Shown here one piece after another: positions 1 to 11,964 of a stretch of DNA of 64,000 nt. The stretch spans positions 1 to 64,000 of the forward strand of contig CAXARI010000122.1 in assembly GCA_963971225.1 (NCBI GenBank). Reading direction: 5' to 3'. The notes beneath the pieces were generated by a model. That model saw nothing but the letters and a program-made list of their open reading frames with translations. It was not told the origin of the DNA and did no database searches. Numbering within the stretch: position 1 is the first letter of the stretch; every line of letters begins with the position of its first letter. Both the position numbers and the translations under genes were made by a program. Source of the stretch: Melieria omissa. Taxonomy: Eukaryota > Arthropoda > Insecta > Diptera > Ulidiidae.

Positions 1-1198
1 CACTCACCACTAAAGTGCTTATAGATTCCAAACGGTATGGGTTACGTTAATAAAAAACCCCTTAAAATGTAGCTAGAGATTGCAGCTTTATCAAATTAAA
101 TCAATAATTTGATTACTATTAGGCAATCATGAACAGATCGATGCGCAAGAGTGACATTAAATGGCTGCCTACTGCAAAATCGATAAAATGCTTGTAAAAT
201 ATGATGATTCTAGGTTTATAGAAAAAATAATAACCTTAAAACCTAGCTGGAGTTTTGAGCTTTCATAAATGGGGTCAATCTTCTCGCTATCTCAAATAAT
301 GCAGGAGAATTTCGTTGTGGAAAAGTGATATCGACCACATGATACATCTATATCAGGGGTGCCCAAAGTCTTCTTATGGAAAAGCAAAAACCAATACATT
401 TAAAGTTGCCCAAAAAAATGCAAACAAATTAAATAATAATAAATAATTAAATAATTAATTGAATTAGTTGAAAGCACATTGTGCATTTCGCTTGACCCTT
501 AAAATTATAAGTGAAAAAAATATAATGTTCCCATTTGTCATTGCCGAAAGGCCAACCAATCGCCAAAACAAAAACTACAACAACAAAAGCATCTAATTTT
601 TTTTCATACATAGAATTTCTTGAGGAAACAAAACAAAAATCCGCGCAGCCCCCACACGTGTTGCTTCGTTGCTGTCACAACAACGACTGATTGAAAGAAT
701 GCACCTCTGATCTATATAACCAATCAAATGCTTGTGGAACCTAAGTACGCACAATCACTTTAATCAAAATGGCGTCAAAATTAAGCCAGAGTGACCACCT
801 TTCAATAATTTTGTAAATAAAAAAATATCCCACCGGCAGCATGATCGAAATTATAGCTGTTAAATCTCGACCCGTTAACGGATTTTAATAATATTATGCC
901 TTATTATTTAGCTAGACTCGTATGCTTTCTATAATGGTATCAATCATCCTTCTATACCCCAAGGTTCGAAAGCAAATCGATTTGGAACGGTGACTTTGAA
1001 AAAATTGCTACTTGGGTGCAACCACTAAAATGCTTGTCAACACCAAATGCATAAGTGCATATTAATAATTGACCCCTTAAAATTTAGCCAGAGTCTTATG
1101 CTTTCTATATTGGTCCCTAACTTTTCATTATCCTTCAGGAATAATGAGCATATCGATGCGCAAGGATAACATTGAAAAACTGCCTATTACAAAATACA
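1..1198. repeat. Satellite unit 1: composite 1.2-kb repeat of five modules plus a hAT-type insert
   Basis: This is the reference copy of a unit repeated 44 times. Five diverged modules can be aligned by eye: B (about 12-184), C (185-725, including the transposon), E (726 to about 863), D (about 864-1026) and A (1027 to about 1209, running into the next unit). Each has the same ordered landmarks: an (A)AATGCTTG-like start (clear in A, B, C and E), a CCTTAAAAT-like block (weaker in E), AGCnnGAG or AGCTAGA, CTTT, then an ATCGAT/TCGA core in the second half. Modules A and B share the 13-mer ATCGATGCGCAAG followed by ACATT, TGCCTA and CAAAAT. The module size of 135-185 bp is close to nucleosome length. 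It holds no convincing gene. The unit resembles an old satellite monomer expanded to a pentamer and then interrupted by a transposon. The C/E/D boundaries are approximate. Confidence 0.85.
354..709. mobile_element. Non-autonomous hAT-type element (MITE) embedded in the satellite unit
   Basis: The left end reads CAGGGGTGCCCAAAG. The right end, reverse-complemented, reads CAGAGGTGCATTCTTT, so the termini are inverted with CAG(G/A)GGTGC in common. The 8-bp sequence ATCTATAT lies directly outside both ends (346-353 and 710-717). Terminal CAGNGGTGC-type repeats and an 8-bp target duplication are hallmarks of the hAT superfamily. At 356 bp, with no transposase frame, it is non-autonomous. Removing it with one duplication copy restores a continuous satellite module of about 177 bp. 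A copy sits at the same place in every complete unit, starting 353 bp into the unit where there are no upstream indels. Some units have TAGGGG at the left terminus in place of CAGGGG. Confidence 0.82.
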
Positions 1199-4100
1199 CA
1201 CTCACCACTAAAGTGCTTATAGATTCCAAACGGTATGGGTTACGTTAATAAAAAACCCCTTAAAATGTAGCTAGAGATTGCAGCTTTATCAAATTAAATC
1301 AATAATTTGATTACTATTAGGCAATCATGAACAGATCGATGCGCAAGAGTGACATTAAATGGCTGCCTACTGCAAAATCGATAAAATGCTTGTAAAATAT
1401 GATGATTCTAGGTTTATAGAAAAAATAATAACCTTAAAACCTAGCTGGAGTTTTGAGCTTTCATAAATGGGGTCAATCTTCTCGCTATCTCAAATAATGC
1501 AGGAGAATTTCGTTGTGGAAAAGTGATATCGACCACATGATACATCTATATCAGGGGTGCCCAAAGTCTTCTTATGGAAAAGCAAAAACCAATACATTTA
1601 AAGTTGCCCAAAAAAATGCAAACAAATTATTTAATTAATTGAATTAGTTGAAAGCACATTGTGCATTTCGCTTGACCCTTAAAATTATAAGTGAAAAAAA
1701 TATAATGTTCCCATTTGTCATTACCGAAAGGCCAACCAATCGCCAAAACAAAAACTACAACAACAAAAGCATCTAATTTTTTTTCATACATAGAATTTCT
1801 TGAGGAAACAAAACAAAAATCCGCGCAGCCCCCACACGTGTTGCTTCGTTGCTGTCACAACAACGACTGATTGAAAGAATGCACCTCTGATCTATATAAC
1901 CAATCAAATGCTTGTGGAACCTAAGTACGCACAATCACTTTAATCAAAATGGCGTCAAAATTAAGCCAGAGTGACCACCTTTCAATAATTTGGTAAATAA
2001 AAAAATATCCCACCGGCAGCATGATCGAAATTATGGCTGTTAAATCTCGACCCGTTAACGGATTTTAATAATATTATACCTTATTATTTAGCTAGACTCG
2101 TATGCTTTCTATAATGGTATCAATCATCCTTCTATACCCCAAGGTTCGAAAGCAAATCGATTTGGAACGGTGACTTTGAAAAAATTGCTACTTGGGTGCA
2201 ACCACTAAAATGCTTGTCAACACCAAATGCATAAGTGCATATTAATAATTGACCCCTTAAAATTTAGCCAGAGTCTTATGCTTTCTATATTGGTCCCTAA
2301 CTTTTCATTATCCTTCAGGAATAATGAGCATATCGATGCGCAAGGATAACATTGAAAAACTGCCTATTACAAAATACACACTCACCACTAAAGTGCTTAT
2401 AGATTCCAAACGGTATGGGTTACGTTAATAAAAAACCTCTTAAAATGTAGCTAGAGATTGCAGCTTTATCAAATTAAATCAATAATTTGATTACTATTAG
2501 GCAATCATGAACAGATCGATGCGCAAGAGTGACATTAAATGGCTGCCTACTGCAAAATCGATAAAATGCTTGTAAAATATGATGATTCTAGGTTTATAGA
2601 AAAAATAATAACCTTAAAACCTAGCTGGAGTTTTGAGCTTTCATAAATGGGGTCAATCTTCTCGCTATCTCAAATAATGCAGGAGAATTTCGTTGTGGAA
2701 AAGTGATATCGACCACATGATACATCTATATCAGGGGTGCCCAAAGTCTTCTTATGGAAAAGCAAAAACCAATACATTTAAAGTTGCCCAAAAAAATGCA
2801 AACAAATTAAATAATAATAAATAATTAAATAATTAATTGAATTAGTTGAAAGCACATTGTGCATTTCGCTTGACCCTTAAAATTATAAGTGAAAAAAATA
2901 TAATGTTCCCATTTGTCATTGCCGAAAGGCCAACCAATCGCCAAAACAAAAACTACAACAACAAAAGCATCTAATTTTTTTTCATACATAGAATTTCTTG
3001 AGGAAACAAAACAAAAATCCGCGCAGCCCCCACACGTGTTGCTTCGTTGCTGTCACAACAACGACTGATTGAAAGAATGCACCTCTGATCTATATAACCA
3101 ATCAAATGCTTGTGGAACCTAAGTACGCACAATCACTTTAATCAAAATGGCGTCAAAATTAAGCCAGAGTGACCACCTTTCACCAATTTGGTAAATAAAA
3201 AAAATATCCCACCGGCAGCATGATCGAAATTATGGCTGTTAAATCTCGACCCGTTAACGGATTTTAATATTATTATGCCTTATTATTTAGCTACACTCGT
3301 ATGCTTTCTATAATGGTATCAATCATCCTTCTATACCCCAAGGTTCGAAAGCAAATCGATTTGGAACGGTGACTTTGAAAAAATTGCTACTTGGGTGCAA
3401 CCACTAAAATGCTTGTCAACACCAAATGCATAAGTGCATATTAATAATTGACCCCTTAAAATTTAGCCAGAGTCTTATGCTTTCTATATTGGTCCCTAAC
3501 TTTTCATTATCCTTCAGGAATAATGAGCATATCGATGCGCAAGGATAACATTGAAAAACTGCCTATTACAAAATACACACTCACCACTAAAGTGCTTATA
3601 GATTCCAAACGGTATGGGTTACATTAATAAAAAACCCCTTAAAATGTAGCTAGAGATTGCAGCTTTATCAAATTAAATCAATAATTTCATTACTAATCGG
3701 CAATCATGAACAATTCGATGCACAAAAGTGACATTAAATGGCTGCCTACTGCAAAATCGATAAAATGCTTGTAAAATATGATGATTCTAGGTTTATAGAA
3801 AAAATATCAACCTTAAAACCTAGCTGGAGTTTTGAGCTTTCATAAATGGGGTCAATCTTCTCGCTATCTTAAATAATGCAGCAGAATTTCGTTGTGGAAA
3901 AGTGATATCGACCACATGATACATCTATATTAGGGGTGCCCAAAATATTCTTATGGAAAAGCAAAATCCAATACATGTAAAGTTGCCCAAAAATATGCAA
4001 ACAAATTATTTAATTAATTGAATTAGTTGAAAGCACATTGTGCATTTCGCTTGACCCTTAAAATTATAAGTGAAAAAAATATAATGTTCCCATTTGTCAT

Positions 4101-4766
4101 TGCCGAAAGGCCAACCAATCGCCAAAACAAAAACTACAACAGCAAAAGCATCTAATTTCAAGCATTTTTTTCATACATACAATTTCTTGAGGCAACAAAA
4201 CAAAAATCCGCGCAGCCCCTACACGTGTTGCTTCGTTGCTGTCACAACAACGACTGATTGAAAGAATGCACCTCTGATCTATATAACCAATCAAATGCTT
4301 GTGGAACCTAAGTACGCACAATCACTTTAATCAAAATGGCGTCAAAATTATGCCAGAGTGACCACCTTTCACCAATTTGGTAAATAAAAAAAATATCCCA
4401 CCGCCAGCATGATCGAAATTATGGCTGTTAAATCTCGACCCGTTAACGGATTTTAATAATATTATGCCTTATTATTTAGCTAGACTCGTATGCTTTCTAT
4501 AATGGTATCAATCATCCTTCTATACCCCAAGGTTCGAAAGCAAATCGATTTGGAACGGTGACTTTGAAAAAATTGCTACTTGGGTGCAACCACTAAAATG
4601 CTTGTCAACACCAAATGCATAAGTGCATATTAATAATTGACCCCTTAAAATTTAGCCAGAGTCTTATGCTTTCTATATTGGTCCCTAACTTTTCATTATC
4701 CTTCAGGAATAATGAGCATATCGATGCGCAAGGATACTATTGAAAAACTGCCTATTACAAAATACA
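1199..4766. repeat. 3-unit higher-order repeat, copy 1 (units 2-4)
   Basis: Units start at 1199, 2379 and 3578, with lengths 1180, 1199 and 1189. The three differ by diagnostic variants. Unit 2 has ATTACCGAAAGG and no AT-rich insertion in the transposon. Unit 3 has a tandem AATAATAAATAATTAAAT stretch in the transposon and AAACCTCTT in module B. Unit 4 has GGGTTACATT, ATTCGATGCACAAAAG, a C-to-T change at the first transposon base and GATACTATTG near its end. The same order and lengths recur in the next 3568 bp. No gene is supported here. Confidence 0.88.
1552..1889. mobile_element. hAT-type insert in unit 2, short-AT variant (338 bp)
   Basis: It has the same termini and ATCTATAT flanks as in unit 1. 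It is 18 bp shorter, because the AATAATAAATAATTAAAT stretch after CAAACAAATT is absent. The two length classes alternate along the array, so they are useful markers of unit ancestry. Confidence 0.75.
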
Positions 4767-7700
4767 CACTCACCACTAAAGTGCTTATAGATTCCAAACG
4801 GTATGGGTTACGTTAATAAAAAACCCCTTAAAATGTAGCTAGAGATTGCAGCTTTATCAAATTAAATCAATAATTTGATTACTATTAGGCAATCATGAAC
4901 AGATCGATGCGCAAGAGTGACATTAAATGGCTGCCTACTGCAAAATCGATAAAATGCTTGTAAAATATGATGATTCTAGGTTTATAGAAAAAATAATAAC
5001 CTTAAAACCTAGCTGGAGTTTTGAGCTTTCATAAATGGGGTCAATCTTCTCGCTATCTCAAATAATGCAGGAGAATTTCGTTGTGGAAAAGTGATATCGA
5101 CCACATGATACATCTATATCAGGGGTGCCCAAAGTCTTCTTATGGAAAAGCAAAAACCAATACATTTAAAGTTGCCCAAAAAAATGCAAACAAATTATTT
5201 AATTAATTGAATTAGTTGAAAGCACATTGTGCATTTCGCTTGACCCTTAAAATTATAAGTGAAAAAAATATAATGTTCCCATTTGTCATTACCGAAAGGC
5301 CAACCAATCGCCAAAACAAAAACTACAACAACAAAAGCATCTAATTTTTTTTCATACATAGAATTTCTTGAGGAAACAAAACAAAAATCCGCGCAGCCCC
5401 CACACGTGTTGCTTCGTTGCTGTCACAACAACGACTGATTGAAAGAATGCACCTCTGATCTATATAACCAATCAAATGCTTGTGGAACCTAAGTACGCAC
5501 AATCACTTTAATCAAAATGGCGTCAAAATTAAGCCAGAGTGACCACCTTTCAATAATTTGGTAAATAAAAAAATATCCCACCGGCAGCATGATCGAAATT
5601 ATGGCTGTTAAATCTCGACCCGTTAACGGATTTTAATAATATTATACCTTATTATTTAGCTAGACTCGTATGCTTTCTATAATGGTATCAATCATCCTTC
5701 TATACCCCAAGGTTCGAAAGCAAATCGATTTGGAACGGTGACTTTGAAAAAATTGCTACTTGGGTGCAACCACTAAAATGCTTGTCAACACCAAATGCAT
5801 AAGTGCATATTAATAATTGACCCCTTAAAATTTAGCCAGAGTCTTATGCTTTCTATATTGGTCCCTAACTTTTCATTATCCTTCAGGAATAATGAGCATA
5901 TCGATGCGCAAGGATAACATTGAAAAACTGCCTATTACAAAATACACACTCACCACTAAAGTGCTTATAGATTCCAAACGGTATGGGTTACGTTAATAAA
6001 AAACCTCTTAAAATGTAGCTAGAGATTGCAGCTTTATCAAATTAAATCAATAATTTGATTACTATTAGGCAATCATGAACAGATCGATGCGCAAGAGTGA
6101 CATTAAATGGCTGCCTACTGCAAAATCGATAAAATGCTTGTAAAATATGATGATTCTAGGTTTATAGAAAAAATAATAACCTTAAAACCTAGCTGGAGTT
6201 TTGAGCTTTCATAAATGGGGTCAATCTTCTCGCTATCTCAAATAATGCAGGAGAATTTCGTTGTGGAAAAGTGATATCGACCACATGATACATCTATATC
6301 AGGGGTGCCCAAAGTCTTCTTATGGAAAAGCAAAAACCAATACATTTAAAGTTGCCCAAAAAAATGCAAACAAATTAAATAATAATAAATAATTAAATAA
6401 TTAATTGAATTAGTTGAAAGCACATTGTGCATTTCGCTTGACCCTTAAAATTATAAGTGAAAAAAATATAATGTTCCCATTTGTCATTGCCGAAAGGCCA
6501 ACCAATCGCCAAAACAAAAACTACAACAACAAAAGCATCTAATTTTTTTTCATACATAGAATTTCTTGAGGAAACAAAACAAAAATCCGCGCAGCCCCCA
6601 CACGTGTTGCTTCGTTGCTGTCACAACAACGACTGATTGAAAGAATGCACCTCTGATCTATATAACCAATCAAATGCTTGTGGAACCTAAGTACGCACAA
6701 TCACTTTAATCAAAATGGCGTCAAAATTAAGCCAGAGTGACCACCTTTCACCAATTTGGTAAATAAAAAAAATATCCCACCGGCAGCATGATCGAAATTA
6801 TGGCTGTTAAATCTCGACCCGTTAACGGATTTTAATATTATTATGCCTTATTATTTAGCTACACTCGTATGCTTTCTATAATGGTATCAATCATCCTTCT
6901 ATACCCCAAGGTTCGAAAGCAAATCGATTTGGAACGGTGACTTTGAAAAAATTGCTACTTGGGTGCAACCACTAAAATGCTTGTCAACACCAAATGCATA
7001 AGTGCATATTAATAATTGACCCCTTAAAATTTAGCCAGAGTCTTATGCTTTCTATATTGGTCCCTAACTTTTCATTATCCTTCAGGAATAATGAGCATAT
7101 CGATGCGCAAGGATAACATTGAAAAACTGCCTATTACAAAATACACACTCACCACTAAAGTGCTTATAGATTCCAAACGGTATGGGTTACATTAATAAAA
7201 AACCCCTTAAAATGTAGCTAGAGATTGCAGCTTTATCAAATTAAATCAATAATTTCATTACTAATCGGCAATCATGAACAATTCGATGCACAAAAGTGAC
7301 ATTAAATGGCTGCCTACTGCAAAATCGATAAAATGCTTGTAAAATATGATGATTCTAGGTTTATAGAAAAAATATCAACCTTAAAACCTAGCTGGAGTTT
7401 TGAGCTTTCATAAATGGGGTCAATCTTCTCGCTATCTTAAATAATGCAGCAGAATTTCGTTGTGGAAAAGTGATATCGACCACATGATACATCTATATTA
7501 GGGGTGCCCAAAATATTCTTATGGAAAAGCAAAATCCAATACATGTAAAGTTGCCCAAAAATATGCAAACAAATTATTTAATTAATTGAATTAGTTGAAA
7601 GCACATTGTGCATTTCGCTTGACCCTTAAAATTATAAGTGAAAAAAATATAATGTTCCCATTTGTCATTGCCGAAAGGCCAACCAATCGCCAAAACAAAA

Positions 7701-8334
7701 ACTACAACAGCAAAAGCATCTAATTTCAAGCATTTTTTTCATACATACAATTTCTTGAGGCAACAAAACAAAAATCCGCGCAGCCCCTACACGTGTTGCT
7801 TCGTTGCTGTCACAACAACGACTGATTGAAAGAATGCACCTCTGATCTATATAACCAATCAAATGCTTGTGGAACCTAAGTACGCACAATCACTTTAATC
7901 AAAATGGCGTCAAAATTATGCCAGAGTGACCACCTTTCACCAATTTGGTAAATAAAAAAAATATCCCACCGCCAGCATGATCGAAATTATGGCTGTTAAA
8001 TCTCGACCCGTTAACGGATTTTAATAATATTATGCCTTATTATTTAGCTAGACTCGTATGCTTTCTATAATGGTATCAATCATCCTTCTATACCCCAAGG
8101 TTCGAAAGCAAATCGATTTGGAACGGTGACTTTGAAAAAATTGCTACTTGGGTGCAACCACTAAAATGCTTGTCAACACCAAATGCATAAGTGCATATTA
8201 ATAATTGACCCCTTAAAATTTAGCCAGAGTCTTATGCTTTCTATATTGGTCCCTAACTTTTCATTATCCTTCAGGAATAATGAGCATATCGATGCGCAAG
8301 GATACTATTGAAAAACTGCCTATTACAAAATACA
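4767..8334. repeat. 3-unit higher-order repeat, copy 2 (units 5-7)
   Basis: Units start at 4767, 5947 and 7146, with lengths 1180, 1199 and 1189, exactly as in copy 1. All diagnostic variants I checked are repeated at an offset of 3568: ATTACCGAAAGG, AAACCTCTT, the unit-4-type ATTCGATGCACAAAAG and GATACTATTG. The two copies look nearly identical by eye, which implies a recent tandem duplication of the trimer. Confidence 0.88.
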
Positions 8335-10068
8335 CACTCACCACTAAAGTGCTTATAGATTCCAAACGGTATGGGTTACGTTAATAAAAAACCCCTTAAA
8401 ATGTAGCTAGAGATTGCAGCTTTATCAAATTAAATCAATAATTTGATTACTATTAGGCAATCATGAACAGATCGATGCGCAAGAGTGACATTAAATGGCT
8501 GCCTACTGCAAAATCGATAAAATGCTTGTAAAATATGATGATTCTAGGTTTATAGAAAAAATAATAACCTTAAAACCTAGCTGGAGTTTTGAGCTTTCAT
8601 AAATGGGGTCAATCTTCTCGCTATCTCAAATAATGCAGGAGAATTTCGTTGTGGAAAAGTGATATCGACCACATGATACATCTATATCAGGGGTGCCCAA
8701 AGTCTTCTTATGGAAAAGCAAAAACCAATACATTTAAAGTTGCCCAAAAAAATGCAAACAAATTAAATAATAATAAATAATTAAATAATTAATTGAATTA
8801 GTTGAAAGCACATTGTGCATTTCGCTTGACCCTTAAAATTATAAGTGAAAAAAATATAATGTTCCCATTTGTCATTGCCGAAAGGCCAACCAATCGCCAA
8901 AACAAAAACTACAACAACAAAAGCATCTAATTTTTTTTCATACATAGAATTTCTTGAGGAAACAAAACAAAAATCCGCGCAGCCCCCACACGTGTTGCTT
9001 CGTTGCTGTCACAACAACGACTGATTGAAAGAATGCACCTCTGATCTATATAACCAATCAAATGCTTGTGGAACCTAAGTACGCACAATCACTTTAATCA
9101 AAATGGCGTCAAAATTAAGCCAGAGTGACCACCTTTCAATAATTTTGTAAATAAAAAAATATCCCACCGGCAGCATGATCGAAATTATAGCTGTTAAATC
9201 TCGACCCGTTAACGGATTTTAATAATATTATGCCTTATTATTTAGCTAGACTCGTATGCTTTCTATAATGGTATCAATCATCCTTCTATACCCCAAGGTT
9301 CGAAAGCAAATCGATTTGGAACGGTGACTTTGAAAAAATTGCTACTTGGGTGCAACCACTAAAATGCTTGTCAACACCAAATGCATAAGTGCATATTAAT
9401 AATTGACCCCTTAAAATTTAGCCAGAGTCTTATGCTTTCTATATTGGTCCCTAACTTTTCATTATCCTTCAGGAATAATGAGCATATCGATGCGCAAGGA
9501 TAACATTGAAAAACTGCCTATTACAAAATACACACTCACCACTAAAGTGCTTATAGATTCCAAACGGTATGGGTTACGTTAATAAAAAACCCCTTAAAAT
9601 GTAGCTAGAGATTGCAGCTTTATCAAATTAAATCAATAATTTGATTACTATTAGGCAATCATGAACAGATCGATGCGCAAGAGTGACATTAAATGGCTGC
9701 CTACTGCAAAATCGATAAAATGCTTGTAAAATATGATGATTCTAGGTTTATAGAAAAAATAATAACCTTAAAACCTAGCTGGAGTTTTGAGCTTTCATAA
9801 ATGGGGTCAATCTTCTCGCTATCTCAAATAATGCAGGAGAATTTCGTTGTGGAAAAGTGATATCGACCACATGATACATCTATATCAGGGGTGCCCAAAG
9901 TCTTCTTATGGAAAAGCAAAAACCAATACATTTGAAGTTGCCCAAAAAAATGCAAACAAATTAAATAATAATAAATAATTAAATAATTAATTGAATTAGT
10001 TGAAAGCACATTGTGCATTTCGCTTGACCCTTAAAATTATAAGTGAAAAAAATATAATGTTCCCATTT

Positions 10069-10098
10069 GGTTGGCCTTTCGGCAATGAAAGGCCAACC
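10069..10098. other. Private inverted segment forming a hairpin in unit 9
   Basis: Other units read CATTTGTCATTGCCGAAAGG here. In unit 9, bases 10069-10087 are the reverse complement of the usual CATTGCCGAAAGGCCAACC, followed by the normal AAAGGCCAACC. The result is a perfect 11-bp stem (10069-10079 with 10088-10098) and an 8-base loop. Replacement of a local segment by its own inverted copy is the classic footprint of template switching during replication. No other unit in the window has it. Confidence 0.8.
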
Positions 10099-11094
10099 AA
10101 TCGCCAAAACAAAAACTACAACAACAAAAGCATCTAATTTTTTTCATACATAGAATTTCTTGAGGAAACAAAACAAAAATCCGCGCAGCCCCCACACGTG
10201 TTGCTTCGTTGCTGTCACAACAACGACTGATTGAAAGAATGCACCTCTGATCTATATAACCAATCAAATGCTTGTGGAACCTAAGTACGCACAATCACTT
10301 TAATCAAAATGGCGTCAAAATTAAGCCAGAGTGACCACCTTTCACCAATTTGGTAAATAAAAAAAATATCCCACCGGCAGCATGATCGAAATTATGGCTG
10401 TTAAATCTCGACCCGTTAACGGATTTTAATATTATTATGCCTTATTATTTAGCTACACTCGTATGCTTTCTATAATGGTATCAATCATCCTTCTATACCC
10501 CAAGGTTCGAAAGCAAATCGATTTGGAACGGTGACTTTGAAAAAATTGCTACTTGGGTGCAACCACTAAAATGCTTGTCAACACCAAATGCATAAGTGCA
10601 TATTAATAATTGACCCCTTAAAATTTAGCCAGATTCTTATGCTTTCTATATTGGTCCCTAACTTTTCATTATCCTTCAGGAATAATGAGCATATCGATGC
10701 GCAAGGATAACATTGAAAAACTGCCTATTACAAAATACACACTCACCACTAAAGTGCTTATAGATTCCAAACGGTATGGGTTACGTTAATAAAAAACCCC
10801 TTAAAATGTAGCTAGAGATTGCAGCTTTATCAAATTAAATATAAATAATTTGATTACTATTAGGCAATCATGAACAGATCGATGCGCAAGAGTGACTTTA
10901 AATGGCTGCCTACTGCAAAATCGATAAAATGCTTGTAAAATATGATGATTCTAGGTTTATAGAAAAAATAATAACCTTAAAACCTAGCTGGAGTTTTGAG
11001 CTTTCATAAATGGGGTCAATCTTCTCGCTATCTCAGATAATGCAGGAGAATTTCGTTGTGGAAAAGTGATATCGACCACATGATACATCTATAT

Positions 11095-11448
11095 CAGGGG
11101 TGCCAAAAATCTTCTTATGGAAAAGCAAAAACCAATACATGTAAAGTTGACCAAAAAAATGCAAACAAATTATTTAATTAATTGAATTAGTTGAAAGCAC
11201 ATTGTGCATTTCGCTTGACCCTTAAAATTATAAGTGAAAAAAATATAATGTTCCCATTTGTCATTGCCGAAAGGCCAACCAATCGCCAACACAAAAAAGC
11301 ATACACACAAAAACTACAACAACAAAAGCATCTAATTTTTTTTCATACATACAATTTCTTGAGGCAACAAAACAAAAATCCGCGCAGCCCTCACACGTGT
11401 TGCTTCGTTGCTGTCACAACAACGACTGATTGAAAGAATGCACCTCTG
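11095..11448. mobile_element. hAT-type insert in unit 10, long internal variant (354 bp)
   Basis: It has the same termini and ATCTATAT duplications. Internally it reads CGCCAACACAAAAAAGCATACACACAA-type sequence, where most copies have only CGCCAAAACAAAAACTAC. This form also occurs in units 11, 12, 16, 17, 18, 24, 26, 32, 36 and 40. The extra block opens an 80-codon frame that starts at TTG and is not a credible gene. Confidence 0.72.
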
Positions 11449-11933
11449 ATCTATATAACCAATCAAATGCTTGTGGAACCTAAGTACGCACAATCACTTT
11501 AATCAAAATGGCGTCAAAATTAAGCCAGAGTGACCACCTTTCACCAATTTGGTAAATAAAAAAAATATCCCCCCGGCAGCATGATCGAAATTATGGCTGT
11601 TAAATCTCGACCCGTTAACGGATTTTAATAATATTATGCCTTATTATTTAGCTACACTCGTATGCTTTCTATAATGGTATCAATCATCGTTCTATACCCC
11701 AAGGTTCGAAAGCAAATCGATTTGGAACGGTGACTTTGAAAAAATTGCTACTTGGGTGCAACCACTAAAATGCTTGTCAACACCAAATGCATAAGTGCAT
11801 ATTAATAATTGACCCCTTAAAATTTAGCCAGAGTCTTATGCTTTCTATATTAGTCCCTAACTTTTCATTATCCCTCAGGAATAATGAGCATATCGATGCG
11901 CAAGGATAACATTGAAAAACTGCCTATTACAAA

Positions 11934-11964
11934 ATACACACTCACCACTAAAGTGAGTGTGTAT
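11934..11964. other. Private hairpin at the unit 10/11 junction
   Basis: The standard AAAGTGCTTATAG is here AAAGTGAGTGTGTATAG. The altered bases are the reverse complement of the nearby ATACACACTCAC. This gives a 12-bp stem (11934-11945 with 11953-11964) around a 7-base loop. It is a second template-switch-type mutation in the array, seen only in this unit. Confidence 0.78.

Noticed and set aside
658..670. CACACGTGTTG, an E-box-like palindrome in each unit, as a regulatory site
   Set aside because: It is a single 6-bp core inside a fixed transposon sequence, expected by chance and without supporting context.
11191..11433. An 80-codon plus-strand frame repeated in many units (also at 12391, 13588, 18314, 19512, 46571 and elsewhere)
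   Set aside because: It starts at TTG, lies wholly inside the non-autonomous hAT-type element, is broken in most other units and has low-complexity composition. It recurs only because the DNA repeats.
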